64,000 nt of DNA. Origin: Siphonodentalium dalli (taxonomy: Eukaryota; Mollusca; Scaphopoda; Gadilida; Siphonodentaliidae). Below, piece by piece: positions 54,304-64,000 of this stretch. The notes under the pieces are model-generated. The model had not been told where the DNA came from, did no database searches, and saw nothing but the letters and a program-made list of their open reading frames with translations. The position numbers and the translations under genes were made by a program. Positions within the stretch are counted from its first letter, which is position 1. Each line of letters starts with the position of its first letter. The stretch is from the NCBI GenBank assembly GCA_032622095.1, contig CP136069.1:45670194-45734193 (forward strand), read 5' to 3'.

Positions 54304-57300
54304 GAAAGGTCTAGTTATGCAAAGAGTAAAATCCAAGATGGTCGCTTGCAGCCATGTTTTTTTGCCAAATGACCCCAAAATGACTCATTCCCATTTACAT
54401 GTCAATGTTAACATACATGACAAATTTCATGAAGATCCAACAAAAGATACGACCTGTAGACTTTGTCAAAGGATTTAGGCATACAAAGAGTAAAATCCAA
54501 GATGGCTTCCAGTTGTCATGTTTTATGGCCGTATGACCCCAAAATGACTCATTCCCATCTACATGTCAATATTAACTTCCACGACAAATTTCATGATGAT
54601 CAGACGAACACACTGGCCTGTAGTCTGTGCTAATGGATTGAATTTTGAAATCCATGTTTTTTTGCCGAATGACCACAAAATGACTCGTTCCCATCTACAT
54701 ATCAATGTCAACAGCCATAACAAATTTCATAAATATCCAACCAAAGGTACGACCTGTAGCCTATGCCAAACGATTTAGTCATGCAAAGAGTAAAATCCAA
54801 GATGGCTGCTGGCGGCCATGTTTTTTGACCGAATGACCCCAAAATAACTTTTTCCCATCTACATGTCAATATTAACATCCATGACAAATTTCATGATGAT
54901 CAGACAAACAGTATGGCCTGTAGCCCATGCTAATGGATTGAATTTTGAAATCCAAGATGGCCACTGGCGGCCATGTTTTTTGCCGAATGACCCCAAAATG
55001 ACTCGTCCCCACATGTCAATGTCAACAGCCATGACAAATTTCATAATGATCCGACCAAAGGTATGACATGTAGCCTGTGCCAAAGGATTTAGTCATGCAA
55101 AGAGTAAAATCCAAGATGGCTGCAGGCGGCCATTTCTTTTGCCAAATGACCCCAAAATGACTCGTTCCCATCTATATCTCATTGTCAACATATGTGACAA
55201 ATTTCATGATGATCCGAATAAAGGTACGACCTGTAGCTCATGCCAAAGGATTTAGTCATGCAAAGAGTAAAATCCAAGATGGCTGCTGGCGGCCTAGTTT
55301 TTTGGCCGACTGACACCAAAATGACTCGTTCCAATCTACATGTCAATATTAACACCCATGACAAATTTCATGATGATCAGACAAACAGTATGGCCTGTAG
55401 CCCATGCTAATGGATTGAATTTTGAAATCCAAGATGGCCACTGGCAGCCATGTTTTTTTGCCGAATGACCCCAAAATGACTCGTTCCCACATGTCAATGT
55501 CAACAGCCATGACAAATTTCATAATGATCCGACCAAAGGTATGACATGTAGCCTGTGCCAAAGGATTTAGTCATGCAAAGAGTAAAATCCAAGATGGCTG
55601 CAGGCGGCCATTTCTTTTGCCAAATGACCCCAAAATGACTCGTTCCCATCTATATCTCATTGTCAACATACGTGACAAATTTCATAAAGATCCGACTAAA
55701 GGTACGACCTGTAGCTCATGCCAAAGGATTTAGTCATGCAAAGAGTAAAATCCAAGATGGCTGCTGGCGGCCAAGTTTTTTGGCCGACTGACACCAAAAT
55801 GACTCGTTCCAATCTACATGTCAATATTAACACCCATGACAAATTTCATGATGATCAGACAAACAGTATGGCCTGTAGCCCGAGCTAAAGATTGAATTTT
55901 GAAATCCAAGATGGCTGCTGGCGGCCATATTTTTTTGCCAAATGACCCCAAAATGACTCGTTCCCATCTACATGTCAATGTCAACAGCCATGACAAATTT
56001 CATAAAGATCCAACCAAAAGTACGAACTGTAGCCTATGCCAAAGGATTTAGTCATGCAAAGAGTAAATTCCAAGATGGCTGCTGACGGCCATGTTTTCTG
56101 GCCGAATGACCCCAAAATGACTCGCTCCCATCTACCTGTCAATGTCAACAGCCATGACAAATTTCATAGAGATCCAACCAAAGGTACATGTACGAACTGT
56201 AGCCTATGCCAAAGGATTTAGTCATGCAAAGAGTAAAATCCAAGATGGCTGCTGGCGGCCACGTTTATTGGCCGATTGATCCCAAAATAACTTGTTCCCA
56301 TCTACATGTCAATATTAACATCCATGAAAAATTTCATGATGATCAGACAAACAGTATGGCCTGTAGCCCATGCTAATGGATTGAATTTTGAAATCCAAGA
56401 TGGCCACTGCCAGCCATGTTTTTTTGCCGAATGAACCCAAAATGACTCGCTCCCATCTACATGTACATGTCAATATCAACAGCCATGACAAATTTGATAA
56501 TGATCCGACCAAAGGTGTGACCTGTAGCCTGTGCCAAAGGATTTAGTCATGCAAAGAGTAAAATCCAAGATGGCTGCAGGCGGCCATTTTTTTTGCCAAA
56601 TGACCCCAAAATGAACCGTTCCCATCTACATCTCATTGTCAACATCTGTGACAAATTTCATGATGCTCCAACTAAAGGTACGACCTGTAGCTCATGCCAA
56701 AGGATTTAGTCATGCAAAGAGTAAAATCCAAGATGGCTGCTGGCGGGCCATGTTTTTTGGCCGATTGACACCAAAATGACTCGTTCCAATCTACATGTCA
56801 ATATTAACAACCATGACAAATTTCATGATGATCAGACAAACAGTATGGCCTGTAGCCCGAGCTAAAGGATTGAATTTTGAAATCCAAGATGGCTGCTGGT
56901 GGCCATGTTTTTTGCTAAATGACACCAAAATGACTCGTTCCCATATACATGTCAACGTCAACAGCCGTGAAAATTTCATAATGATCTGACGAAAGGTACG
57001 ACCTGTAACCCATGACAAAGGATTTAGTCATGCAAAGAGTAAAATCCAAGATGGCTGCTGGCGGCCATGTTTTCTGGCCGAATGACCCCAAAATGACTCG
57101 CTCCCATCTACCTGTCAATGTCAACAGCCATGACAAATTTCATAAAGATCCAACCAAAGGTACATGTACGAACTGTAGCCTATGCCAAAGGATTTAGTCA
57201 TGCAAAGAGTAAAATCCAAGATGGCTGCTGGCGGCCACGTTTATTGGCCGATTGATCCCAAAATAACTTGTTCCCATCTACATGTCAATATTAACATCCA

Positions 57301-58144
57301 TGAAAAATTTCATGATGATCAGACAAACAGTATGGCCTGTAGCCCATGCTAATGGATTGAATTTTGAAATCCAAGATGGCCACTGCCAGCCATGTTTTTT
57401 TGCCGAATGAACCCAAAATGACTCGCTCCCATCTACATGTACATGTCAATATCAACAGCCATGACAAATTTGATAATGATCCGACCAAAGGTGTGACCTG
57501 TAGCCTGTGCCAAAGGATTTAGTCATGCAAAGAGTAAAATCCAAGATGGCTGCTGGCGGGCCATGTTTTTTGGCCGATTGACACCAAAATGACTCGTTCC
57601 AATCTACATGTCAATATTAACAACCATGACAAATTTCATGATGATCAGACAAACAGTATGGCCTGTAGCCCGAGCTAAAGGATTGAATTTTGAAATCCAA
57701 GATGGCTGCTGGCGGCCATGTTTTTTGCTAAATGACTCGTTCCCATCTACATGTCAACGTCAACAGCCGTGAAAATTTCATAATGATCTGACCAAAGGTA
57801 CGACCTGTAACCCATGCCAAAGGATTTAGTCATGCAAAGAGTAAAATCCAAGATGGCTGCTGGCGGCCATGTTTTTTGGTCAAAACCGACTCAAACAACC
57901 CCAAAATTACTCATTCCCATCTACATGTCAATATTAACATCCATGACAAATTTCATGATGATCAGACGAGCAGTACAACCTGTAGCCCGTGCTAATGGAT
58001 TGAATTTTGAAATCAAAGATGGCCGCCAGCGGCCATGTTTTTTTGCCGAATGACCCCAAAATGACTCGTTCCCAACTACATGTCAATAGCTATGACAAAT
58101 TTCATAATGATAAGACCAAAGGTACGACCTGTAGCCCGTGCTAA
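54304..58144 (+). repeat. ~24-copy satellite, ~159-bp unit
   Basis: Each unit runs 'AGTAAAATCCAAGATGGCTG ... GCGGCCATGTTTTTTGCC ... CCCCAAAATGACTCGTTCCC ... CATGACAAATTTCATGATGA ... GTACGACCTGTAGCC'. Two unit types occur, one starting GGATTTAGTCATGCAAAGAG (about 15) and one GGATTGAATTTTGAAATCC (about 9), partly in a fixed order. The block at ~56036-57011 recurs with an offset of 976 bp (six units). Open frames in it are repeat artefacts. Outlying copies are at 12147 and 63170-63620. Confidence 0.9.
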
Positions 58145-58240
58145 AGGAAATTGTTGACGAATCACACACGCACACACACACGGATGACAGATACCAAGCC
58201 ATGACAATAGCTCAAACTTTACAAAGTAAAGTTGATCTAA
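58145..58240 (+). mobile_element. Helitron-like 3' terminus of the satellite
   Basis: After the last unit comes GGAAATTGTTGACGAATCAC, a CA microsatellite, then a hairpin (ACTTTACAAAGTAAAGT) and GTTGATCTAA with T next. The same tail ends the one-unit copy at 12372. Elements of this build, a terminal CTRR hairpin with a ~160-bp tandem core, are known from bivalves (pearl-type Helitron relatives). That link is from memory. Confidence 0.55.
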
Positions 58241-58942
58241 TAAAGACATTTCTGCAGTGTTTACATATTATGAAAAGTATGCAAACTCAATTGACCTCAC
58301 GAAGTGACGTCGTCATATTCCGGTGAAAATATTCTAGCAATCGTAATGTAAACAAACAAAACCATGTGGTCGTAAATTGAATTAATTCTGTCACTTATAC
58401 CCGGTAATTTGTAATTAAAAATTGCATATATATCGCAAGATGTTCCGTGTAAGAAATGTTTAACTAGTAAGTAATATAAGACCACTTACAGTTAAAATAA
58501 ACAAATAATAGTGGTGCAATATATTAATAACACATGATGTTAATACGGGGTGTATTCAGTTGATGTGAGCTCATTCGATTGACGGCATAGAAGCCAAACT
58601 TAGCCGAGTACATTACGGAACACATCGGCTTTCAGTTAAAATGTAAACAAATATGTTAGTCCTAATAAAACGAAATATTATATGTGTAATTTAACATGAA
58701 AGTTAGATTATTATACACCATTACGACCATAAGATGTTACTCTTTCCGATATATTTAGAATCAGGTATTGATTGATTTGTTAGGTTAAAATGAGTAAATT
58801 AGACTAGAATTCCTGCCACCAACCCTGGGCGTAACTCATGTCATATAAAGCCTATAAGGGTGGTCTCGTACTAAAAACAGCATCTCGCCATCCCAATATC
58901 TTAGCTTGTTTTTGTACGAGAATACTGGGACTATTTTAAACC

Positions 58943-60941
58943 CAAATTAATTAATGTATCTATAAATGAAGATAAAACAAAAATATCCAGAATCAACATA
59001 AATTTTAAAAAAATTTGTTTGTTTGGCCACGCCCTACCTACCCAATAAATAGCCCCCTACTGGAAACATTTTAGCAGCCTCACAGAGATAATAAAATATT
59101 TTTATAATATTGTCCAGCCAATAATAAAAACTTCACAAGATTTATACCAGTATATATTGAGTTGTAAAATAGCAAAATGCAATATTATATATATATATCT
59201 TTATTACCTCCATTACATGAAGAGTAGAAACTATATATATATAGAACAGCACATATACATACAATAACATGAAGCACGGAACATAACATGAACATATAGA
59301 CATAAATACACCATTGTCAGTGTACATAGCATGTATCAGAAATTCAGCATAGTGCACCCCACAATATATGTATACACTTGCATGAACATGCACAAATATG
59401 CATATACCTGCTGGGGCCCGACGAAGCTTCGAGATTCGATTCAATTTCGAATCTTACGTTCCGATTCGATTCGAAAGCAGTCGTGTGATTCGGGATATTT
59501 CGAATCGTTGTATATACAAGTCCCAAATTATCACCGGGAATAGACTGCATTATATATACAAAACATTCATTATATCCCCAATACTTAACCTGAGGCTCCT
59601 TCCGCAATCATCTGGGACCTCTGTGGTCCAATGTGTATAGGGTACGTTGTCCAATAGCCCACTGCTCATATATATATTGGCCTCCCAGTCCCAACGCTGG
59701 CTACTCGTGGCATGTCGGTGGGTTACTCGTGCAACCTGCTGGTAGGTCTGTGATGGTTCGCGTGTTCATCACGGTTGCCATAATCGTAGCGCACACAGGT
59801 TTCCCCCACCACATAAAACCAGCAATGTCGTGATTTATTTTGCCCGGCCCCAACTGCGGAAGCGAGTGAATTTCTTGTGGGACATATTTGTATGTCGGTA
59901 TTTGACATTCTTACCAGAAAAGCAAATATTGCGTTACTCAGCTCATCAAATAATATTTTTTTTTTCATTTAAAACTTAACACGATATAAATATATTAAAC
60001 AAACATTTTGGGCTCCAACATGTCATGTCCAAATCCGATCAACATCTTTATACAGCATATGTTATCCGGAATATGTTTGAGCACTTAGCTTTCATTACAA
60101 CACAATTGGTCCGATGGACAGGCCGAAGTTGGGATACTATACATAGTTCCTGTGATCCTGTTTGGGTATGCGCCATTCCCAAGTCATGATGCGACAGGGT
60201 TATTAGTAAATTACTGCAATGAAACCATGTTAGAGGTGATCAATTATATTAAGAATTAATAGCTGTATAAAACACAGATATTGTGAAAATTTTAATTTGA
60301 CACTTGACCGTTTCAAAATGAGCTCAGTTGAGGTCGCTGAAACATGGGTTCTGCGGTTGTCAAAGGGTTGTTGTCACCTCGAGAATAGGGAATTGCGGGT
60401 GAACAACTGTGGAAACTTTAAACATCTACTTCAGTACCTGATGAGTTTAACGGGTTAAAAAAAACACAGTCAGCGTATTACCGTATCTAATTGGATTCTA
60501 TATATATCCGAGCAGTATCCGCGCGAACTGCCAATGGAAGCATTAATGGCTTTTTTTTCTCTCGTTTATTTTCGTGAATAATTATTCCGACAGCAGGTGT
60601 CCTCTTTCCGTTTAACCTGCCCCAACAAGCACCTGCCGATGGGCGATAACTCTATTTTATTGAATTGTTCAAAAGGACAGAATACGAGAAACGGATAATT
60701 GTTGCATATATATACGGAATATTTACATTCTCAACGCTAACGGGAAAAGGGTCGCGCCGTTTAGACTGGGTAAATTTTGACAGGTTGATACTGTAGAATA
60801 CACTGTGCCGAACTCCGGAAAATTAATAGAGCAACCTGCAACCCCAAATCTCTTTTCAAGGTTATTCCTTGTGCGACCCCATGCAACATACGGATTTATT
60901 AATAACCCTTTGGCCTATATTATGGGAGCCATAATTCATTG
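58943..60941. other. upstream flank of CNTRL without a recognised gene
   Basis: AT-rich DNA. 'TATATATCTTTATTACCTCC' at ~59190 resembles ~63613 and may be a retroelement tail. 59430-59515 is a cluster of GATTCGATTC-type motifs in both directions. No first exon or promoter could be supported. Confidence 0.45.
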
Positions 60942-61869
60942 TTAACCCTTTCACGATGGGAGCTGCGCTGATTCAGCATTAAAGATTATGTTACAGTGCA
61001 TTCTATTATATATGCAACTATCCCGTAGGGAGCCTCGCATATTTACGAGAATGCGCTGGTTTTAAAGGGGTACTGTACACAGGGATAGACAATTTTTTTA
61101 TTTACTCCCATTGAAATAACTTTCAAGTTAGATTGTGTTCGTGTTATATGAGTTTCGTATAAACCTAATTTAGCGAAGAAAATATTGATCTTGGAAACAA
61201 AAATATTACGATTTCAAACTACGCGCCATGTTTTTGACCTTCACCGGAGAAGACTCAGGTCGCATGAAGTACCGGAAGTTCATTGTTCACAGCTTCAATG
61301 TTCCATCGAACAATCTCACTCCCTATAAAAATACTTGACGCTTTATGACTCTTGTTTCTTTCTCCTTTTTTTCCGAATCGGTTATAGCGGGCCTTTCTTT
61401 TGCAGGTAACATGTTTCGTTTGCAACTCAATAATGTTCGCGAACGGCCGTCGATAAAAGACACGCAACAGATACGATTTCAAGAACGGTAACTCTTACTG
61501 GCATAATTCTCCATTTTATGACTCCAGCCATAAATTAATTTATATTAAATAATTCAATTTTACTTTTGTGATAGCCTGTTAACCGGAACGTTTTCAGTAG
61601 ACATCGTCGACTCAAATTAGTTATTTTAAAATATAATATTGATATTAGATCGCTATTGTCACCGGGAATTTATTGAAATTGGGGTACAGTACCCCTTTAA
61701 GGTCAATGTAAATATTGTTAAGCCAATGCATTCTCTTATATATAGGCCTATAGCATGATGTGCAGGTTCCCCATATATGGTCCCATATGGGAGTTATATA
61801 TATATAAGATAAACCATTGGCACATGGTTTTGCTAAAATTCAGGAAAGCTCCAGTCGTGGAAGGGTTAA
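60942..61869. mobile_element. TTAA-type hairpin MITE split by another TTAA element
   Basis: The ends TTAACCCTTTCACGATGGGAG and CCAGTCGTGGAAGGG-TTAA, with decayed hairpins at 60993-61060 and 61722-61819, belong to one copy. It is interrupted between hairpins at 61072-61700. Confidence 0.7.
61072..61700. mobile_element. nested TTAA-flanked element with AGGGGTACTGTAC ends
   Basis: The ends AGGGGTACTGTAC and GTACAGTACCCCT lie between TTAA (61072-61075) and TTAA (61697-61700). It is about 620 bp. The 75-codon minus-strand frame at 61255-61482 is not recognised. Confidence 0.7.
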
Positions 61870-62449
61870 GGAGCAGGGACCCCAATTATTTGCTATCAAT
61901 TCACTATAAAGTATTAATAATATTTCACAGCTATAGAATACAGCTCTCACAACTTATATTCTGGTGATTCTTAAGGATCAGAGGACCCCAAATGTTTACT
62001 ACGGGATTATGAAACTTGTTTAGACCACATTGCCATTGCCCCCCCCCCCCCAGAATGTTGTGGTCACTCGGTGTTCTAAACAATTTAATTTGGCTAAGGG
62101 TAGGCCTACCATTACAGAAATACACCTATATAGGGCCCTGCGAATATTAGATTGTATGTCGGTATCACGGATATGATTCGGTGTCAATATAATAAACAAG
62201 CAAATATTGGTTGAATATAACTAAAGTTTAGTCAGACTCTAACCCAACGTTTAGTCAACCGAGTCCGAATAAACGTTGGTTTACAGCTGTTAACGAAACT
62301 AGTTGGGTTAGAAAAAAGTAAGGAAACATTCAATTTTTTTGTCCCTATACGCCGACTCTATGTGCCTATACGCAGTGAAAGGGGGCAGCGGAGCGCGTTG
62401 CAGGGCCCTATGTGTGGTGAGACCTAAATGTGAACAACATTTAGTTCCT

Positions 62450-62626
62450 TCTAACCTGACGTGTTAAATTAATACTGGGTCATTTCCTCGCCCAGAACAC
62501 ATGTACCATCTGGTGCTAATTTGATCACGGTGATTCACGGCTCTACCGTTTTCTTATTGTCACGTGTCAAGATGCATGGAACTTTCTAGGGGGAAAGCGC
62601 TATACAAATGTTATTATTATACTTAT
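62450..62626 (+). repeat. possible SINE-type 3' end
   Basis: 'GGGGAAAGCGCTATACAAATG' followed by TTATTATTATA resembles the 'AAGCGCTATATAAAT' tail plus short tandem repeat of several SINE/LINE families. 'AAGCGCTATAAAAATG' at 37200 is similar. No A or B box was confirmed. Confidence 0.3.
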
Positions 62627-62944
62627 AGGTAAAGTAAAAAAAAAGCCCACATAAGAGACAAGCTGCTCAAACGGAACTAACATTAATTTTGTAGGATGAG
62701 CATTATTATATGCACGCCCCAAGCCTATTGGAATACATCCTTGGTTTAGTTTGAGGCAACTTGGAGCAGGTAATGAGGTATACCGAAAGTTAATTAATTC
62801 TGTCATATAAATATGGCCAGATCCCATTATATTAGGGTCGCGAACGGACTCATATATAAAGTGTCATAGTATTCGAACAAATTATTAGGCTTGATATAAT
62901 GAATATAATAATAAATGATTAAAGATACAAAATCCGATTTAAAG

Positions 62945-63622
62945 CCCCTGGATTACTATTTGGTCGGCTTCGGGGGTAAACAATACTTGAATTGAGTCGA
63001 GGAACCCACCCATCAGAGCTCAGAGTTATCATATTTCGATTTGTGAAATCTGTTATTTTACACCTGGAATATTTTAACAAAATTTGGAAAAAAATTATGA
63101 CTCCCATCTAGTGAGATCTATATATATATATATGATGTTTAGTGACGATCGGATGAGGGATATCGTCTGCAGGGTGTGCAAAAGGATTTAGTCATAGCAA
63201 GAGTAAAATACAACATGGCAACCACATGGCAACTGGTGGCCATGTTTTTCAACGAAATTCGGTAAAATTTGATGGCTCTCGTCTACTGGTCACTCAAAAG
63301 AACCAAATTAAGTTTGGTGACGATCAGTTGAGGGATGTGGTCTGTAGGGAGTAGGCCTACTAACGGATTTAGTCATGCAAAGAGTAAAATCCAAGATGGC
63401 TGCCGGCGGCAATGTTTTTCAGCGAAAATTGTTCAAATTCGATAGCTCTATCTTGAAGTGATCGTAAATATGCCTGTATTTTTTCAAAACAATTCTCCAA
63501 TAAATGCGGGCTGCAGGGTGTGCCGATGGAACCATACTTGAAATGGATAGATGGCTGCTGGCGGTCACGTTTTTTAAAACGAATTTCGGAACAAATTGAT
63601 GGCTCCCATCTATATATATCTT
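62945..63622 (+). repeat. diverged satellite units with adjoining dispersed repeat
   Basis: 62945-63070 matches 21921-22060. From ~63170 to 63620 there are about three diverged units of the satellite seen at 54304-58144 (GGATTTAGTCATGCAAAGAG, AGATGGCTGCCGGCGGC, GGTGACGATC.G.TGAGGGAT), with much lower identity. Confidence 0.65.
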
Positions 63623-63663
63623 TATTGCCTCATGTGGGGAGAGATTATACAAACAGTATATAG

Positions 63664-63826
63664 ACAGAACACAACGCGCATCTTAATCGAGAATCTTTTA
63701 TCGAATGAGTTGCGGGTGGCGCAAGGATATATTTCGCGAGAGCGCAGCTCGAGCGAAATATAACTTTGCGCCGTCCGCAACGAGTTCGATAAAAGATTCA
63801 AGATTATGATGCAAGTTGTGTTCTGT
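63664..63826. repeat. foldback with CpG-rich centre
   Basis: Arms ACAGAACACAAC ... GAATCTTTTATCGA ... GCGCAAGGATATATTTCGC pair with their inverses across CGCGAGAGCGCAGCTCGAGC. It is about 163 bp and non-coding. Confidence 0.65.
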
Positions 63827-64000
63827 ATTTATTCTACACCGTTCAGTCAGATAAGTTCAATCCACGAATGTCACCTCCATTGTTACTATAGCCACCTTTA
63901 TTGTGATTTAAGTCTGACAAATAGCCAGTAATTATGGGGGGGGGGGTCACCGGAAGCGGATGATCGACGTAATGTACGTCATCTTTCTTGGCGACAACGT

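Larger units (their letters stand above)
53970..58933. mobile_element. MULE-type element carrying a satellite array
   Basis: The inverted ends TAGTCCAAGTCTTC are the same family as 18888-20055. They are flanked by exact TTTTAAACC copies (53961-53969 and 58934-58942), a 9-bp target duplication. The sequence outside the array aligns with the smaller copy on both sides (e.g. AAATATCACAATTGC, AAAAGTATGC.AACTC), so the array is an insertion. No transposase. Confidence 0.87.

Noticed and set aside
54303-58053. Many 60-79-codon frames, some identical
   Set aside because: These are translations of the ~159-bp satellite. The unit length is not kept as a multiple of three and frames end at the same positions in each unit.
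59398-59640. 80-codon frame upstream of CNTRL as a neighbouring gene
   Set aside because: It runs through alternating GATTCGATTC motifs, giving a low-complexity protein, and no splice or homology support exists.
10193-61819. Regularly recurring ~70-nt palindromes as a CRISPR array
   Set aside because: Spacing is irregular, the copies sit inside TTAA-flanked transposons, and the DNA is clearly eukaryotic with spliced exons.

Overview
This is eukaryotic, AT-rich, intron-dominated DNA. It looks like a marine invertebrate, and a mollusc is my best guess (about 0.5). The reasons are the dense short non-autonomous DNA transposons, the dispersed 'gggcataactc ... (GGAC)n' repeats, and a ~159-bp satellite inside a Helitron-like element. 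The one real gene found is centriolin (CNTRL/CEP110), a centriole and midbody coiled-coil protein. It lies on the minus strand.

Fourteen coding exons of CNTRL can be placed, from the start codon at 53102 to the exon ending at 10193. All junctions have GT/AG borders and compatible phases, giving one open frame of 841 codons. They encode a Ser/Pro-rich N-terminus, the leucine-rich repeats (about residues 94-250) and the first third of the coiled coil. By comparison with vertebrate centriolin (about 2,300 residues), the rest lies beyond position 1. Positions 1-10192 are therefore probably intron, and 53136-64000 is upstream flank that may hold non-coding first exons.

Almost everything else is transposon-derived. 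1-10 kb: one large inverted-repeat element nested inside a relative. 10-53 kb: introns with TTAA-flanked piggyBac-type MITEs (several carrying a ~70-nt perfect hairpin), TA-flanked mariner-type foldback MITEs, hAT-type MITEs with exact 8-bp target duplications, a MULE-type element with a 9-bp duplication, and GGAC-tailed repeats. 43.7-46.2 kb: a young tandem amplification. 54-58.9 kb: a second MULE-type element carrying a ~24-copy satellite that ends like a Helitron. 59-64 kb: more MITEs and diverged satellite copies.

Three places show the repeats acting on the gene. A hairpin MITE at exon 14 is associated with a duplicated half-exon and a second acceptor, and the read-through would add 106 codons in frame. 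A mariner MITE end supplies the splice donor of exon 2. A piece of exon 10 with its donor has been tandemly copied within intron 10. No transposase, reverse transcriptase, rRNA, convincing tRNA or CRISPR array was seen.
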